64,000 bases of DNA from JBBSJZ01 sp041739875 (GTDB lineage: Bacteria > Planctomycetota > Planctomycetia > Pirellulales > Pirellulaceae): NCBI GenBank assembly GCA_041739875.1, contig JBGSNA010000305.1, forward strand, positions 1 through 64,000, given 5' to 3'. Both the position numbers and the translations under genes were made by a program. Positions 44,936 to 52,431 of the stretch are shown one piece after another. Numbering within the stretch: position 1 is the stretch's first letter; each line of letters opens with the position of its first letter. Below the pieces are notes generated by a model. The model was not told where the DNA came from, searched no databases, and saw only the letters and a list, made by a program, of their open reading frames with translations.

Positions 44936-45876
44936 TTCCTATCATGTTGCTCTTTGTCGTCGGAATGATGCTCAGTGCATTCTTCAGTGGAAGTGAGACC
45001 GGACTGTATCGAGTCTCGCGCATGCGATTGGTATTGGACGGCCTGAGCGGTTCATTGCCAGCACGCGGTCTGGTTTGGTTACTCAATCATCCAGCGATCT
45101 TTATCGCGACCACGTTGGTGGGCAATAACGTTGCAAACTATTTGGTTAGCCTCAGTGTCGTGATGGCAATGTCGAACCTGTTTGAGCAAGCCGAAACAGC
45201 GGAGTTGTTGGGGCCAATTTTGATGACTCCGTTTGTGTTCGTGTTTGGCGAGTTACTTCCCAAACACCTGTTCTTTCACGCTCCCTATCGACTGCTAAAA
45301 GCAACGCGTCCCTTTATTCTAACGGCGACAGTATTGTTCGCCCCAGTGTCCATTGTGCTGGGGTTGCTTGGTAACTTACTTCGCATGATCACGGGCCAGA
45401 CACCGTTTCAACTTCGGTTGACCATGGCACGCAGCGAACTGGACCAGGTACTACGTGCGGGGCATGAAGCCGGTATTCTTGCTGCGGGTCAACGACTACT
45501 GGCAAGAAACCTCTTCGAAGTTGGCAATCAACCAGCGATCTCATTTGGTGTACCAACGGATCGACTGGCGATCGTCGAAGCGCCTGTGGATCCGACAACA
45601 GCCCGGCATCAAGCAAGACGTCGTAACCATCCCATCGTGCTGGTGCGTCGCACCGGTCGCATCATTGGATTCATGCGGTACGCCGACTTGTGCGTCGAAA
45701 ATCCCAAGATTGAACTCAAGCCCGTGATCCGCGGTCGCGTCACCGATCGTCATTTGAGAGTTCTGCTACGGCTCTATGACGCCGCGAGCGACGTGGCGGT
45801 TCTGTTTGATGAGCATGGCGATATGCGATGCGTTGTTACTCGCCGTCAATTATTGCAACCGCTGGTAAAGCAGTAA
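44932..45876 (+). CDS. second CNNM/DUF21-type protein
   Basis: 314 residues, paralogue of the preceding gene. The membrane domain opens MLSAFFSGSETGLYRVSRMRL and has LLPKHLFFHAPYRLL; a shortened CBS-like region follows (DEHGDMRCVVTRRQL) and there is no CorC/HlyC end domain. Its ATG overlaps the previous stop in ATGA, so the two are coupled and may act as a heteromer. Likely role: divalent cation transport. Confidence 0.85.
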   Translation: MIPIMLLFVVGMMLSAFFSGSETGLYRVSRMRLVLDGLSGSLPARGLVWLLNHPAIFIATTLVGNNVANYLVSLSVVMAMSNLFEQAETAELLGPILMTPFVFVFGELLPKHLFFHAPYRLLKATRPFILTATVLFAPVSIVLGLLGNLLRMITGQTPFQLRLTMARSELDQVLRAGHEAGILAAGQRLLARNLFEVGNQPAISFGVPTDRLAIVEAPVDPTTARHQARRRNHPIVLVRRTGRIIGFMRYADLCVENPKIELKPVIRGRVTDRHLRVLLRLYDAASDVAVLFDEHGDMRCVVTRRQLLQPLVKQ

Positions 45877-45885
45877 CGTGCTGAA

Positions 45886-46194
45886 TTAATTGCGACCGTA
45901 GCCAATCGCAGTGAGCACTGCCAACATCTCGTCACATGTGATATAGCGACGACGGTTCTCTAACTTGTATTTGTCAATCGCAAGTGCGAGTTCTCGCCCC
46001 GCCTCGGACAAACCCGTGTGCGAGCTACCAAATTGGCGACGCTCGGATACTTCGGGCGTCGGTGGTAGTGCACGTCGATCAAAAAACGCAGGTGTCGCAG
46101 TCGACGGAGCACTCTCAGCTGACTGAGGAGCAACGATGAAAGATTCGCTGGCTAAGCTTGCCGGAACATTAGCGTTGGGGTTCGAAAACGACAT
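45886..46194 (-). CDS. small conserved hypothetical protein
   Basis: 102 residues. The first half is disordered (Ser/Ala/Pro). The second half is compact and looks conserved: ERRQFGSSHTGLSEAGRELA, an amphipathic helix, then YKLENRRRYITCDEMLAVL and GYGRN at the end. I recognise this type of C-terminal segment from short planctomycete proteins but know no function. ATG 46194 is preceded by AAGG; ATG 46200 is possible. Convergent with the CNNM gene, 9 bases apart. Confidence 0.65.
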   Translation of the reverse strand: MSFSNPNANVPASLASESFIVAPQSAESAPSTATPAFFDRRALPPTPEVSERRQFGSSHTGLSEAGRELALAIDKYKLENRRRYITCDEMLAVLTAIGYGRN

Positions 46195-46421
46195 CAACAT
46201 GAGCCTTGGGAAGTATCTGTAAACTGGAGAACATTCCGCCCGTGCAGAAAAACCTCTCCAGAATACTAGCTCACTCAGCCCAAGCAGAACGACTTTTTTA
46301 ACTGGATATGATCTGGTTTTTCACGAAAGCCGAGCAGTGACCGGACGTCGCCAGAACACTCAATCCACACAACCGTCACGACCTGACCGACATTGCGTTT
46401 TTGATCGGTTGCTACAACACG

Positions 46422-47354
46422 TTAGCGACGAATGATTTCAGAGGAAAACGTCGCTGGTACCCCGCCTGAATTCGACTTCGACGCGCTGACTTGACGCATG
46501 AGTGAATGACCTTGGGTCGAGTCTGGGTCGAGTCGTACGGCATGTGAGATCGATTCTCTTGCTTGCTCGATTTCGCCTCCATCAAGTAACAACGACGCGA
46601 GCTGCAAATGGGGTGTCGCATCGCTGGGGTCTTTGCCAGCGGCCAATTCAAAACACCGCCTCGCTTCGTCGGGGCGACCAAGTTGTTGCATGGCAAATCC
46701 ACGCAACATGTCTGCTCTTGCGGGTGTATGTTCGCTGCCCGCCCCCTCTTCGAGACGATCAAGTGTTGCCACCAGTCGATCGAAACGCCCTTGCGTTTTG
46801 TAAATCTCAGCCGCCTTAAGCTGGACGCTCGGAAGGTCAGGCTGGATCGCCAACGCCCGATGAAACGCGGCAAGCGCTTCGTCGTCTTGGCCTTTAGCTC
46901 GCAAGCAATCCCCGCGCAGCGCCCAAACTTCTGCGGAAGACCTTTCCGCTTGCATCGCCAAGTTGCTTTGCTGAATCGCTTCCTCGAGTCGACCAACGTC
47001 GAGATACATTCGGCCAAGCCGCTCCGTTAACTTAGGGTCGCCCGCACTGAGCCGGACCGCTTGTTCCATGTGCAGAATCGCAGCGGCTCGTTCGTCGCGT
47101 TGCCAAAGGGATTCGGCAAGCCCAAAGTGCGCTCGATCGTCGCTCCCCGAGACTTCCAAAGCGTCCGTAAACAGGTTTTCGGCGACGGACCAATCGCCCT
47201 CATGCATTGCCTTGAGCCCTTGCCGCGAGAGCCGTCGCGACGCGATCGTCTGGCGGCTTTCACCAAACCGACCAATCGCACGGCAACCGGATTCGGTGGA
47301 AATGATTCCCACCAGAATCACGCCGATCAGCAATGGCTGAAACGATTGGCTCAT
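46422..47354 (-). CDS. TPR repeat protein, possible lipoprotein
   Basis: 310 residues. A hydrophobic N-terminus ends in ISTESGCRAIG, which could be a lipoprotein signal with Cys at about 24. Six or so tetratricopeptide repeats follow (ALRGDCLRAKGQDDEALAAF is a clear one), then a Ser-rich tail. Periplasmic scaffold or assembly role likely; target unknown. It stands alone between two intergenic stretches. Confidence 0.8.
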   Translation of the reverse strand: MSQSFQPLLIGVILVGIISTESGCRAIGRFGESRQTIASRRLSRQGLKAMHEGDWSVAENLFTDALEVSGSDDRAHFGLAESLWQRDERAAAILHMEQAVRLSAGDPKLTERLGRMYLDVGRLEEAIQQSNLAMQAERSSAEVWALRGDCLRAKGQDDEALAAFHRALAIQPDLPSVQLKAAEIYKTQGRFDRLVATLDRLEEGAGSEHTPARADMLRGFAMQQLGRPDEARRCFELAAGKDPSDATPHLQLASLLLDGGEIEQARESISHAVRLDPDSTQGHSLMRQVSASKSNSGGVPATFSSEIIRR

Positions 47355-47624
47355 GAAAGACCTGCTCGGTCAGTAAAGAAACGAAAAGTGCCTTCGTTGT
47401 CTACCAAATGCAAACGTCCGGACGCTAGCGTAAACTCGCAAGAACGAGAAGTCCAAGTCCCTGACCATTCCACGGGTAGCTCAAACCCGCTAAGACGCTC
47501 GAATCACAAGCCACCTTTTTGTATGCCGTAGGCTGTGTCATCATCGACGTGTCCGTTTGGACGTATTGAATGAAATTCCCTCGTGAGATCATCGGGGACG
47601 AGACAACTTGGGACCGAGGCCGCA
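47355..47624. other. 270-base intergenic stretch
   Basis: Divergent region between the leftward TPR gene and the rightward 47625 gene, so both promoters should lie here. No further structure seen. Confidence 0.4.
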
Positions 47625-48050
47625 ATGCCAGCCACCTTTGAAGATTTTGGAATTCGATTCCTTTACCCTGATAACTGGGAAGTCGCAGGCCGCTCCATGG
47701 ACAACGCAGTCCAGGGAGTCACCTTTGAGTTGCCTGGAGGTGGGTTCCTGTCAGTCGAACAAGCCGACAAGACCATTTCCGAGGACGAGATACTCGATGA
47801 AGTCGCGAAAGCTGTGGCGAAAGAGTACGACGAAGTGGAACGCGAATCGATTGAACTCAAGGGTGCTGGGCCCGAGGAGCGTGCGATCGAGCTCCGATTC
47901 TATTACCTCGATTTGTTCATCCAGTCTCGGATTGTTCTGTTGAACGCCGGCGATCAACGATTGTTGATCCAAATCCAAGCGGAAAACCGCGACTTTGACA
48001 AGAACGAACTCGTGTTCGATGCGATCTTCACCCAGCTTCGAGCGCTCTAG
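47625..48050 (+). CDS. conserved hypothetical protein, PsbP/DcrB-like fold suspected
   Basis: 141 residues, no signal peptide. The pattern FGIRFLYPDNWEV at the start, then GGGFLSVEQADK, a Glu-rich helix, LRFYYLDLFIQSRIVLL and a closing helix resembles the small single-domain proteins of the PsbP/DcrB/DUF1795 kind. Function unknown. ATG 47625 begins with the domain; the frame continues 14 codons upstream without a match. Confidence 0.65.
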   Translation: MPATFEDFGIRFLYPDNWEVAGRSMDNAVQGVTFELPGGGFLSVEQADKTISEDEILDEVAKAVAKEYDEVERESIELKGAGPEERAIELRFYYLDLFIQSRIVLLNAGDQRLLIQIQAENRDFDKNELVFDAIFTQLRAL

Positions 48051-48083
48051 CAGCGACTCGTCAATCGCAGATTGGCAAGCGAG

Positions 48084-48581
48084 CTACACCAAGTCTTGCT
48101 TACGTTTTGTTCGACGATTGCGGCTGCATTCACGGCACACGCCTTGAATGATCATCCGATGTCCGCTGACCCGAAACCCGTGCTCCGTCGCAACGGCATC
48201 TCGCAAACTCACGAGTTCGTCACTTTGGAATTCAATGAGCGTACGACAACGCGTGCAATACAAATGATCGTGTTGGGGATAACCGTAATCGTGTTCATAC
48301 ACGGTACGGCCATCGAGTTGGAAACTGCGAAGCAGACCCGCATCAACAAACTCCCGCAAGGTTCGGTAAACGGTCGCAGTGCTGACATAGTTCGTCTCGC
48401 CACGACGGGGCAGACGCTCGATGAGCTCCTCCGCATCGAAATGCTCGTGATCACTGAAAACTTCGTCGGTTAAGAACTTTCGCTGAGCGGTTTGCCTCAG
48501 CCCGCGTGTTTGCAGGTACTCCTCGAATCGCTCCTGGGGCGACAAGGCGACTTCAAGAGGCTGGAGGGGCGAGGACGACAT
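48084..48581 (-). CDS. Fur-family metal-responsive repressor
   Basis: 165 residues. The winged helix (about 20-95) contains RQTAQRKFLTDEVF and STATVYRTLREFVDAGLL; the dimer domain carries two CxxC pairs for structural zinc (CTRC and CREC) and the HDHLYCTRC metal segment. Which metal it reads (Fe, Zn, Mn or peroxide) cannot be told. ATG 48581 starts MSSSPLQPLEVAL; the frame upstream is not family-like. A CDF metal exporter is encoded 1.6 kb away, but a link is only a possibility. Confidence 0.92.
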   Translation of the reverse strand: MSSSPLQPLEVALSPQERFEEYLQTRGLRQTAQRKFLTDEVFSDHEHFDAEELIERLPRRGETNYVSTATVYRTLREFVDAGLLRSFQLDGRTVYEHDYGYPQHDHLYCTRCRTLIEFQSDELVSLRDAVATEHGFRVSGHRMIIQGVCRECSRNRRTKRKQDLV

Positions 48582-48739
48582 AGTTTGGGCTATCGCTTCG
48601 CGAATTCTGGTTGAGACGGGTGGACCAATACCGACGACACGCATCAGCAGCGACGGAGAACGAATCCCCGTCGGTGCCAATTCTGTCTCTAGCTTTACCG
48701 CATTCGCGGCTGCTTGACCACCAGCGGTATCGTGTCGAA

Positions 48740-49045
48740 TTAGCCGAGTTGGTCCAAAAATTGGTCCAAGGCTGCATCAAGCTTTTCCGGAGTATCGTAA
48801 TTGCCACTGGCAATCTGACGCCGAATTTCCGCGACGCGATCAATTCGAATCTCTCCACCACCAGCAATTTGCGATGTTGAGGCGAGTCGATTCACCGGCG
48901 TAGCGGAACTGGATAACTCAAGCTGGTCGAGCGGCGCCGACGAACGCTTCACGTCGCCAGAATTTGGCGTCGTTTGAGGCTGTAAGCGTTGGGCTCCGCC
49001 GGCGGATTGGGTTGTCGAAACGCGAAACGGACCGTAAATCTGCAT
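48740..49045 (-). CDS. flgM: anti-sigma-28 factor FlgM
   Basis: 101 residues. The C-terminal end is the FlgM sigma-28-binding helix pair, IRIDRVAEIRRQIASGNYDT and KLDAALDQFLDQL; the first half is disordered as usual. FlgM holds FliA until the hook is finished and is then exported. ATG 49045 is chosen over ATGs at 49105 and 49084. No other flagellar gene is in the window. A match to a sigma-28 promoter lies about 260 bases upstream. Confidence 0.85.
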   Translation of the reverse strand: MQIYGPFRVSTTQSAGGAQRLQPQTTPNSGDVKRSSAPLDQLELSSSATPVNRLASTSQIAGGGEIRIDRVAEIRRQIASGNYDTPEKLDAALDQFLDQLG

Positions 49046-50182
49046 TGTCAATTGGCTCCCGGGAGGGGGGAAAGTCGCCGACATCACAACAGAACATCCC
49101 CGCATGCATGGAGATGCTTGTCAAAATATTGGCAGTGGATAGGCGCAAAGGCGGACCGGACCATCCTGCCGAAAAAACGTATTTTCTCAAGCAAAAGTAG
49201 CCGTTTCCGAATCGGTCCTCGGCGCCGCATTCCTTGTCCCAGGAAGCAATCCGTCAGCGAAAAGAGACTTTGTCAGCGCAGACTTATGGCGGAAACAGTG
49301 TGTGTTATCGGCCAAGAAGTATCATCACTTCAGCTTTTCTCTGACGATTCATCGCCACCGAGGGACAAATCAACCGAACGAACATTAGCAGCCCTGTGAA
49401 ACAAGGTTCAAGACCAATCGTGGCCTCCCTAAAAAATTCCAAAACTCGCTACCCAGGTCAAACGACCCAAAGTAGCTGCGATGCTAGCAAACCCGCTTAT
49501 CTACGGACGGGTGGTTGCGACTCTCCGACTCGGTCGCCATCGACGCTGTGGCGCAACAGCTAGTGAGGCTTGCTTCATTGTTCATCTGCGGCAGACGCGG
49601 CTTCATAGCCGTTCGTAAGCGTTCGCAATTCCACAATACGAATCCATCGCTGTCGTTTTGTATTTTATAAATTGAAATTGCCTCATCAGCAGAATCTGTG
49701 GGTCGATTCTGGCTCAGGAAGGTGCCCGAGCTGCTGATGAAGGGCGAATTCGATGGTTTCATATGATTCGAAACCTACGACATGCACGGACGCACCTCAA
49801 GATTGGGCCGGTGCTATGAACTCAGCCTGGAGTTGATAAGGAGCTGACACAAGATTGCGTCGCAGCGACTTGGCGTGAACCTTCGTCATCCCCGACGGTG
49901 CATCCATGAGAGTTGCGACTTCGCAAAAGCAAACAACACTTCACGGCGTGTGCTGGGACTTTTCTATCACCTCTTACTCAAGCGTTAGTCACGCCTCGTT
50001 GTGCCTGGCGACCGCGAATACGATCGCTCAGGTCAGCGAAGCGAGGTCGAGAGTGTACGAGCTGGTGAAGGAAGCGATCGCCCGGTGTTCGCGCGAACCC
50101 GCTGTCTCGGTCAATCGATACAAGGTAGTCTATGCCAGTCACATTACACACGACGTGCTGAGCCAGTTCTCCGGTTGAAATC
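49046..50182. other. 1.1-kb stretch without a convincing gene
   Basis: Short frames of 80-136 codons occur on both strands (for example 49484-49762 minus and 49906-50178 plus), but their composition is irregular, they lack ribosome sites and show no family motif. The part next to flgM holds a sigma-28-like promoter match. The remainder could be decayed sequence, long leaders, or small RNAs that I cannot recognise. Confidence 0.5.
49305..49332 (-). promoter_or_regulatory. candidate sigma-28 (FliA) promoter reading toward flgM
   Basis: On the minus strand GCCGATAA (49312-49305) equals the sigma-28 -10 consensus exactly. Twelve bases upstream is TGAAGTGA (49332-49325), 5 of 8 matches to the -35 TAAAGTTT. 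It lies about 260 bases before the flgM start. The -10 octamer alone would occur by chance about once or twice in a window this size, so this depends on its position. Confidence 0.35.
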
Positions 50183-51100
50183 TTGTCGAATACGCCACAT
50201 CGCGACCAAGCCTCAATCGCTGTGCGAAACAGCGTCTACTCGGATGCTGGACGCGCTGCCGGATGGGGACTAGGCGTCAACCTGTTTCTTGTTGTGGCCA
50301 AACTCGGTGGGGGCTTCGTAACAGGTTCCTCGGCGCTCATCGCCGACGCGGTGAATTCGATAGGTGACGTTGCCAGCGCTTTAGCGGTGCGTGGTGCGCT
50401 CCATGTCGCCCAGATGGACGAAGATGAGGACCATCCCTATGGTCACACCAAAGCTGAGTCGATCGCGGGGCTGTGTGTTGCATTGCTTGTGACGTTTAGC
50501 GCCGGACTTTTGGCTTTCGAAACCGTCAAACGATTCAGCGGTGATTTGACGGTGCCAAGCTCTATCGCAGGTGTGATTGCTGGCATTTGCGCGATTATCA
50601 AAGAAACCATTTATCGTTTCACGTGTCGCGTCGCCAAGCGATTGGACTCCTCCGCGCTTCGGGCGACCGCATGGGATCACCGCAGCGACGCACTCGCATC
50701 GGGTGCTGTCTCCGTTTCTTTGCTGCTCGCGCCTTACCTGGGCGATCTTGGTCGCTGGATTGATCCTATCGCCGGTGTTTGTGTTTGCATCTTGCTCGTG
50801 TTCACGGGTCTGAAAATGTTCGCGTCCACCGCTGGAGAGCTGATGGATCAACAAGCCGACGAGGCCTTAGTCGAGCACGTTCGTGCCATTGCCGCTGATG
50901 TGCACGACGTTGACGACGTTGAAAAACTTCGTGTCCGGAAAAGTGGACTCGAGTACTTTATCGAAATTCATATTGAAGTGAACGGACACTTTACAGTGAA
51001 CGAGGGACACCGTATTGGCCACGCCGTGAAGGACCAATTGCTCATCGAATTACCGCGTGTTCGCGACGTGCATGTACACATCGAGCCCACTCGCGAATGA
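50183..51100 (+). CDS. cation diffusion facilitator (CDF) metal exporter
   Basis: 305 residues, six hydrophobic segments. ALIADAVNSIGDVASAL in helix 2 is the CDF metal-site segment and HPYGHTKAES lies in the following loop; the cytoplasmic end domain (about 215-305) ends in HVHIEP. In helix 2 the first site-A ligand position is Asn (N-S-I-G-D), where most Zn or Mn members have His or Asp. It exports a divalent metal against protons. The start codon is TTG 50183, weakly supported; GTG 50222 is an alternative. Next to it, convergent, are two secreted Cys-rich proteins. Confidence 0.9.
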   Translation: MSNTPHRDQASIAVRNSVYSDAGRAAGWGLGVNLFLVVAKLGGGFVTGSSALIADAVNSIGDVASALAVRGALHVAQMDEDEDHPYGHTKAESIAGLCVALLVTFSAGLLAFETVKRFSGDLTVPSSIAGVIAGICAIIKETIYRFTCRVAKRLDSSALRATAWDHRSDALASGAVSVSLLLAPYLGDLGRWIDPIAGVCVCILLVFTGLKMFASTAGELMDQQADEALVEHVRAIAADVHDVDDVEKLRVRKSGLEYFIEIHIEVNGHFTVNEGHRIGHAVKDQLLIELPRVRDVHVHIEPTRE

Positions 51101-51249
51101 TCCACCATGTCGTTCATTACCGCAGCACAACCTATCGTCAGTCCGGAAATTGCAGCAATTTCTCCGGAGCGAAATCGAACTGTTGGTTTCCTACAGTCTG
51201 CTCGGCGAATCGTGATCACCGTTCACCGACACCTTGCCGAACCAATGAA

Positions 51250-51287
51250 AGAGGCTAACCGCTACGAAAGCGATTAGCCTCTTTTTC
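51250..51287 (+). terminator. intrinsic terminator after the CDF gene
   Basis: A 14-base stem (51250-51263 pairing with 51268-51281, one mismatch) with a 4-base ACGA loop is followed directly by a run of five T (51282-51286). It ends the rightward transcript of the CDF gene and lies between it and the leftward Cys-rich gene. Confidence 0.85.
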
Positions 51288-51318
51288 GTCGGCGGTCATC
51301 GACAGCCAGTCGGGTCCA

Positions 51319-51723
51319 TTAGTCGCAAAGTGGACAATCACACTCAGCACAGACGCACTCATTGCCGCTGCAGCAATCGCATCCCTCGGCACAAACGCCG
51401 CACTCGCAAGTGCTTGTCGCGGCAACCATGGTGGTTGCTGGAGTCGTGGCGGAACATTGACCGCCGGCACAGCAGCTAGTCTTCGCAACGACGGCATCGC
51501 TCGTTGCCGACGCGGCACAAACGTCACACTCGCAACTACTGCACGTGCACACGTCCTCAAGGCAACACCCACATCCAGCGTCACACTGGCCACAGACACA
51601 ACCGGCCTCGCTCGCACTTGAGGATTGGCCAATCGAGGCTTGGCTAATCGAGGGGCGAACAAGGAACACAAACGCTGCGACGAGCAACAAACTAGCCGCA
51701 AATAGCGATACAAACTTACTCAT
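51319..51723 (-). CDS. secreted cysteine-rich protein with two 11-Cys modules (metallothionein-like)
   Basis: 134 residues from ATG 51723: a signal peptide or anchor (about 5-23), then 25 cysteines. Module 1 has Cys at 42, 44, 47, 51, 53, 54, 59, 61, 64, 66, 69; module 2 has them at 106, 108, 111, 115, 117, 118, 123, 125, 128, 130, 133, every one exactly 64 residues later. Three more (84, 85, 90) are in the linker. Eleven cysteines per module is what the alpha domain of animal metallothionein uses for four metals. No catalytic motif is seen. I infer metal or thiol binding outside the cytoplasm; a disulfide-rich structural protein is the alternative. Neighbours: CDF exporter and a second Cys-rich protein. 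Confidence 0.75.
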   Translation of the reverse strand: MSKFVSLFAASLLLVAAFVFLVRPSISQASIGQSSSASEAGCVCGQCDAGCGCCLEDVCTCSSCECDVCAASATSDAVVAKTSCCAGGQCSATTPATTMVAATSTCECGVCAEGCDCCSGNECVCAECDCPLCD

Positions 51724-51858
51724 AGAAATCACTTCCCAAAACAGGGTTAATCGAAATTGAAAACGGCATGATTCGCACACTGCGAATTCACGCAAGGTCC
51801 GCAGATAGGCAATCCAACTTGCAATTCACGGCAAGGGATTTCGGCCTATCGAGCCTTT

Positions 51859-52335
51859 TCAATTCAACCAACGACACAGTCGCGCGCAGCGATCGCACGA
51901 AGTGAGTGATTCGACTGGAGAAACAAACGCGTCGACGCGAAACACTGGATATTCCAGCATCACGCTCGCAAGCTGGCTCGAACCATGGAGTGCGAATGCG
52001 GATGATGCCTCAACCGTTGCCGTCAACGCGGATCCGGCGGCTAAAACACAATCGCAACCGTCACACGAACAGGAATTATCCCAACAACATTCATCATGGC
52101 CGTCCGTTGCCATCTCGGCAGAAAAACTGCTTTCGCAAGACGGTTTTGAAACACAACAGCAAGCTTTTTTCGCAACCGTTTCTGGGGACGCTTCACCAAC
52201 ACAACAGCTGTTTGTTGGTGCAACATCACAACAACAGGCTGAAAACGCTGCTTCTGCTGGTGCAACCATCATCGCAAACACGGCAAAGAATGCCGCGAGA
52301 TTCGCGAAGCGTCGGGTGCAGCGGTACAGAATCAT
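51859..52335 (-). CDS. second secreted cysteine-rich protein
   Basis: 158 residues: signal peptide to about residue 30 (VAPAEAAFS), then 18 cysteines in the mature chain. CCC triplets lie at 34-36 and 59-61. Cys 83, 84, 89, 91, 94 and 96 repeat the spacing of Cys 53-66 in the protein encoded next downstream, so the two share a half-module. The C-terminal third is hydrophobic and ends with Cys 147, 150 and 154. The two genes run the same way, 135 bases apart. Metal binding is inferred from composition. Confidence 0.65.
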   Translation of the reverse strand: MILYRCTRRFANLAAFFAVFAMMVAPAEAAFSACCCDVAPTNSCCVGEASPETVAKKACCCVSKPSCESSFSAEMATDGHDECCWDNSCSCDGCDCVLAAGSALTATVEASSAFALHGSSQLASVMLEYPVFRVDAFVSPVESLTSCDRCARLCRWLN

Positions 52336-52431
52336 TGAGAAATCGAACCTGTGTTTCGAAAGCGTGGGTCGAGCGTCAAATCAGACTACGAATCACCCTA
52401 CGCCTTCTGCGTCGTCACTTCAAGTGATTTT

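Noticed and set aside
46412..47017. 201-codon frame on the minus strand
   Set aside because: Another frame of the TPR gene; the Arg/Trp-rich product lacks repeats, while the chosen frame has regular TPRs.
49484..49762. 92-codon minus-strand ORF
   Set aside because: No ribosome site or motif and irregular composition; not enough to call a gene.
49906..50178. 90-codon plus-strand ORF before the CDF gene
   Set aside because: No motif or good ribosome site; may be chance.
51255..51713. 152-codon minus frame beside the Cys-rich gene
   Set aside because: Shifted frame of the same DNA, Arg/Val/Ala-rich, and runs into the terminator hairpin.
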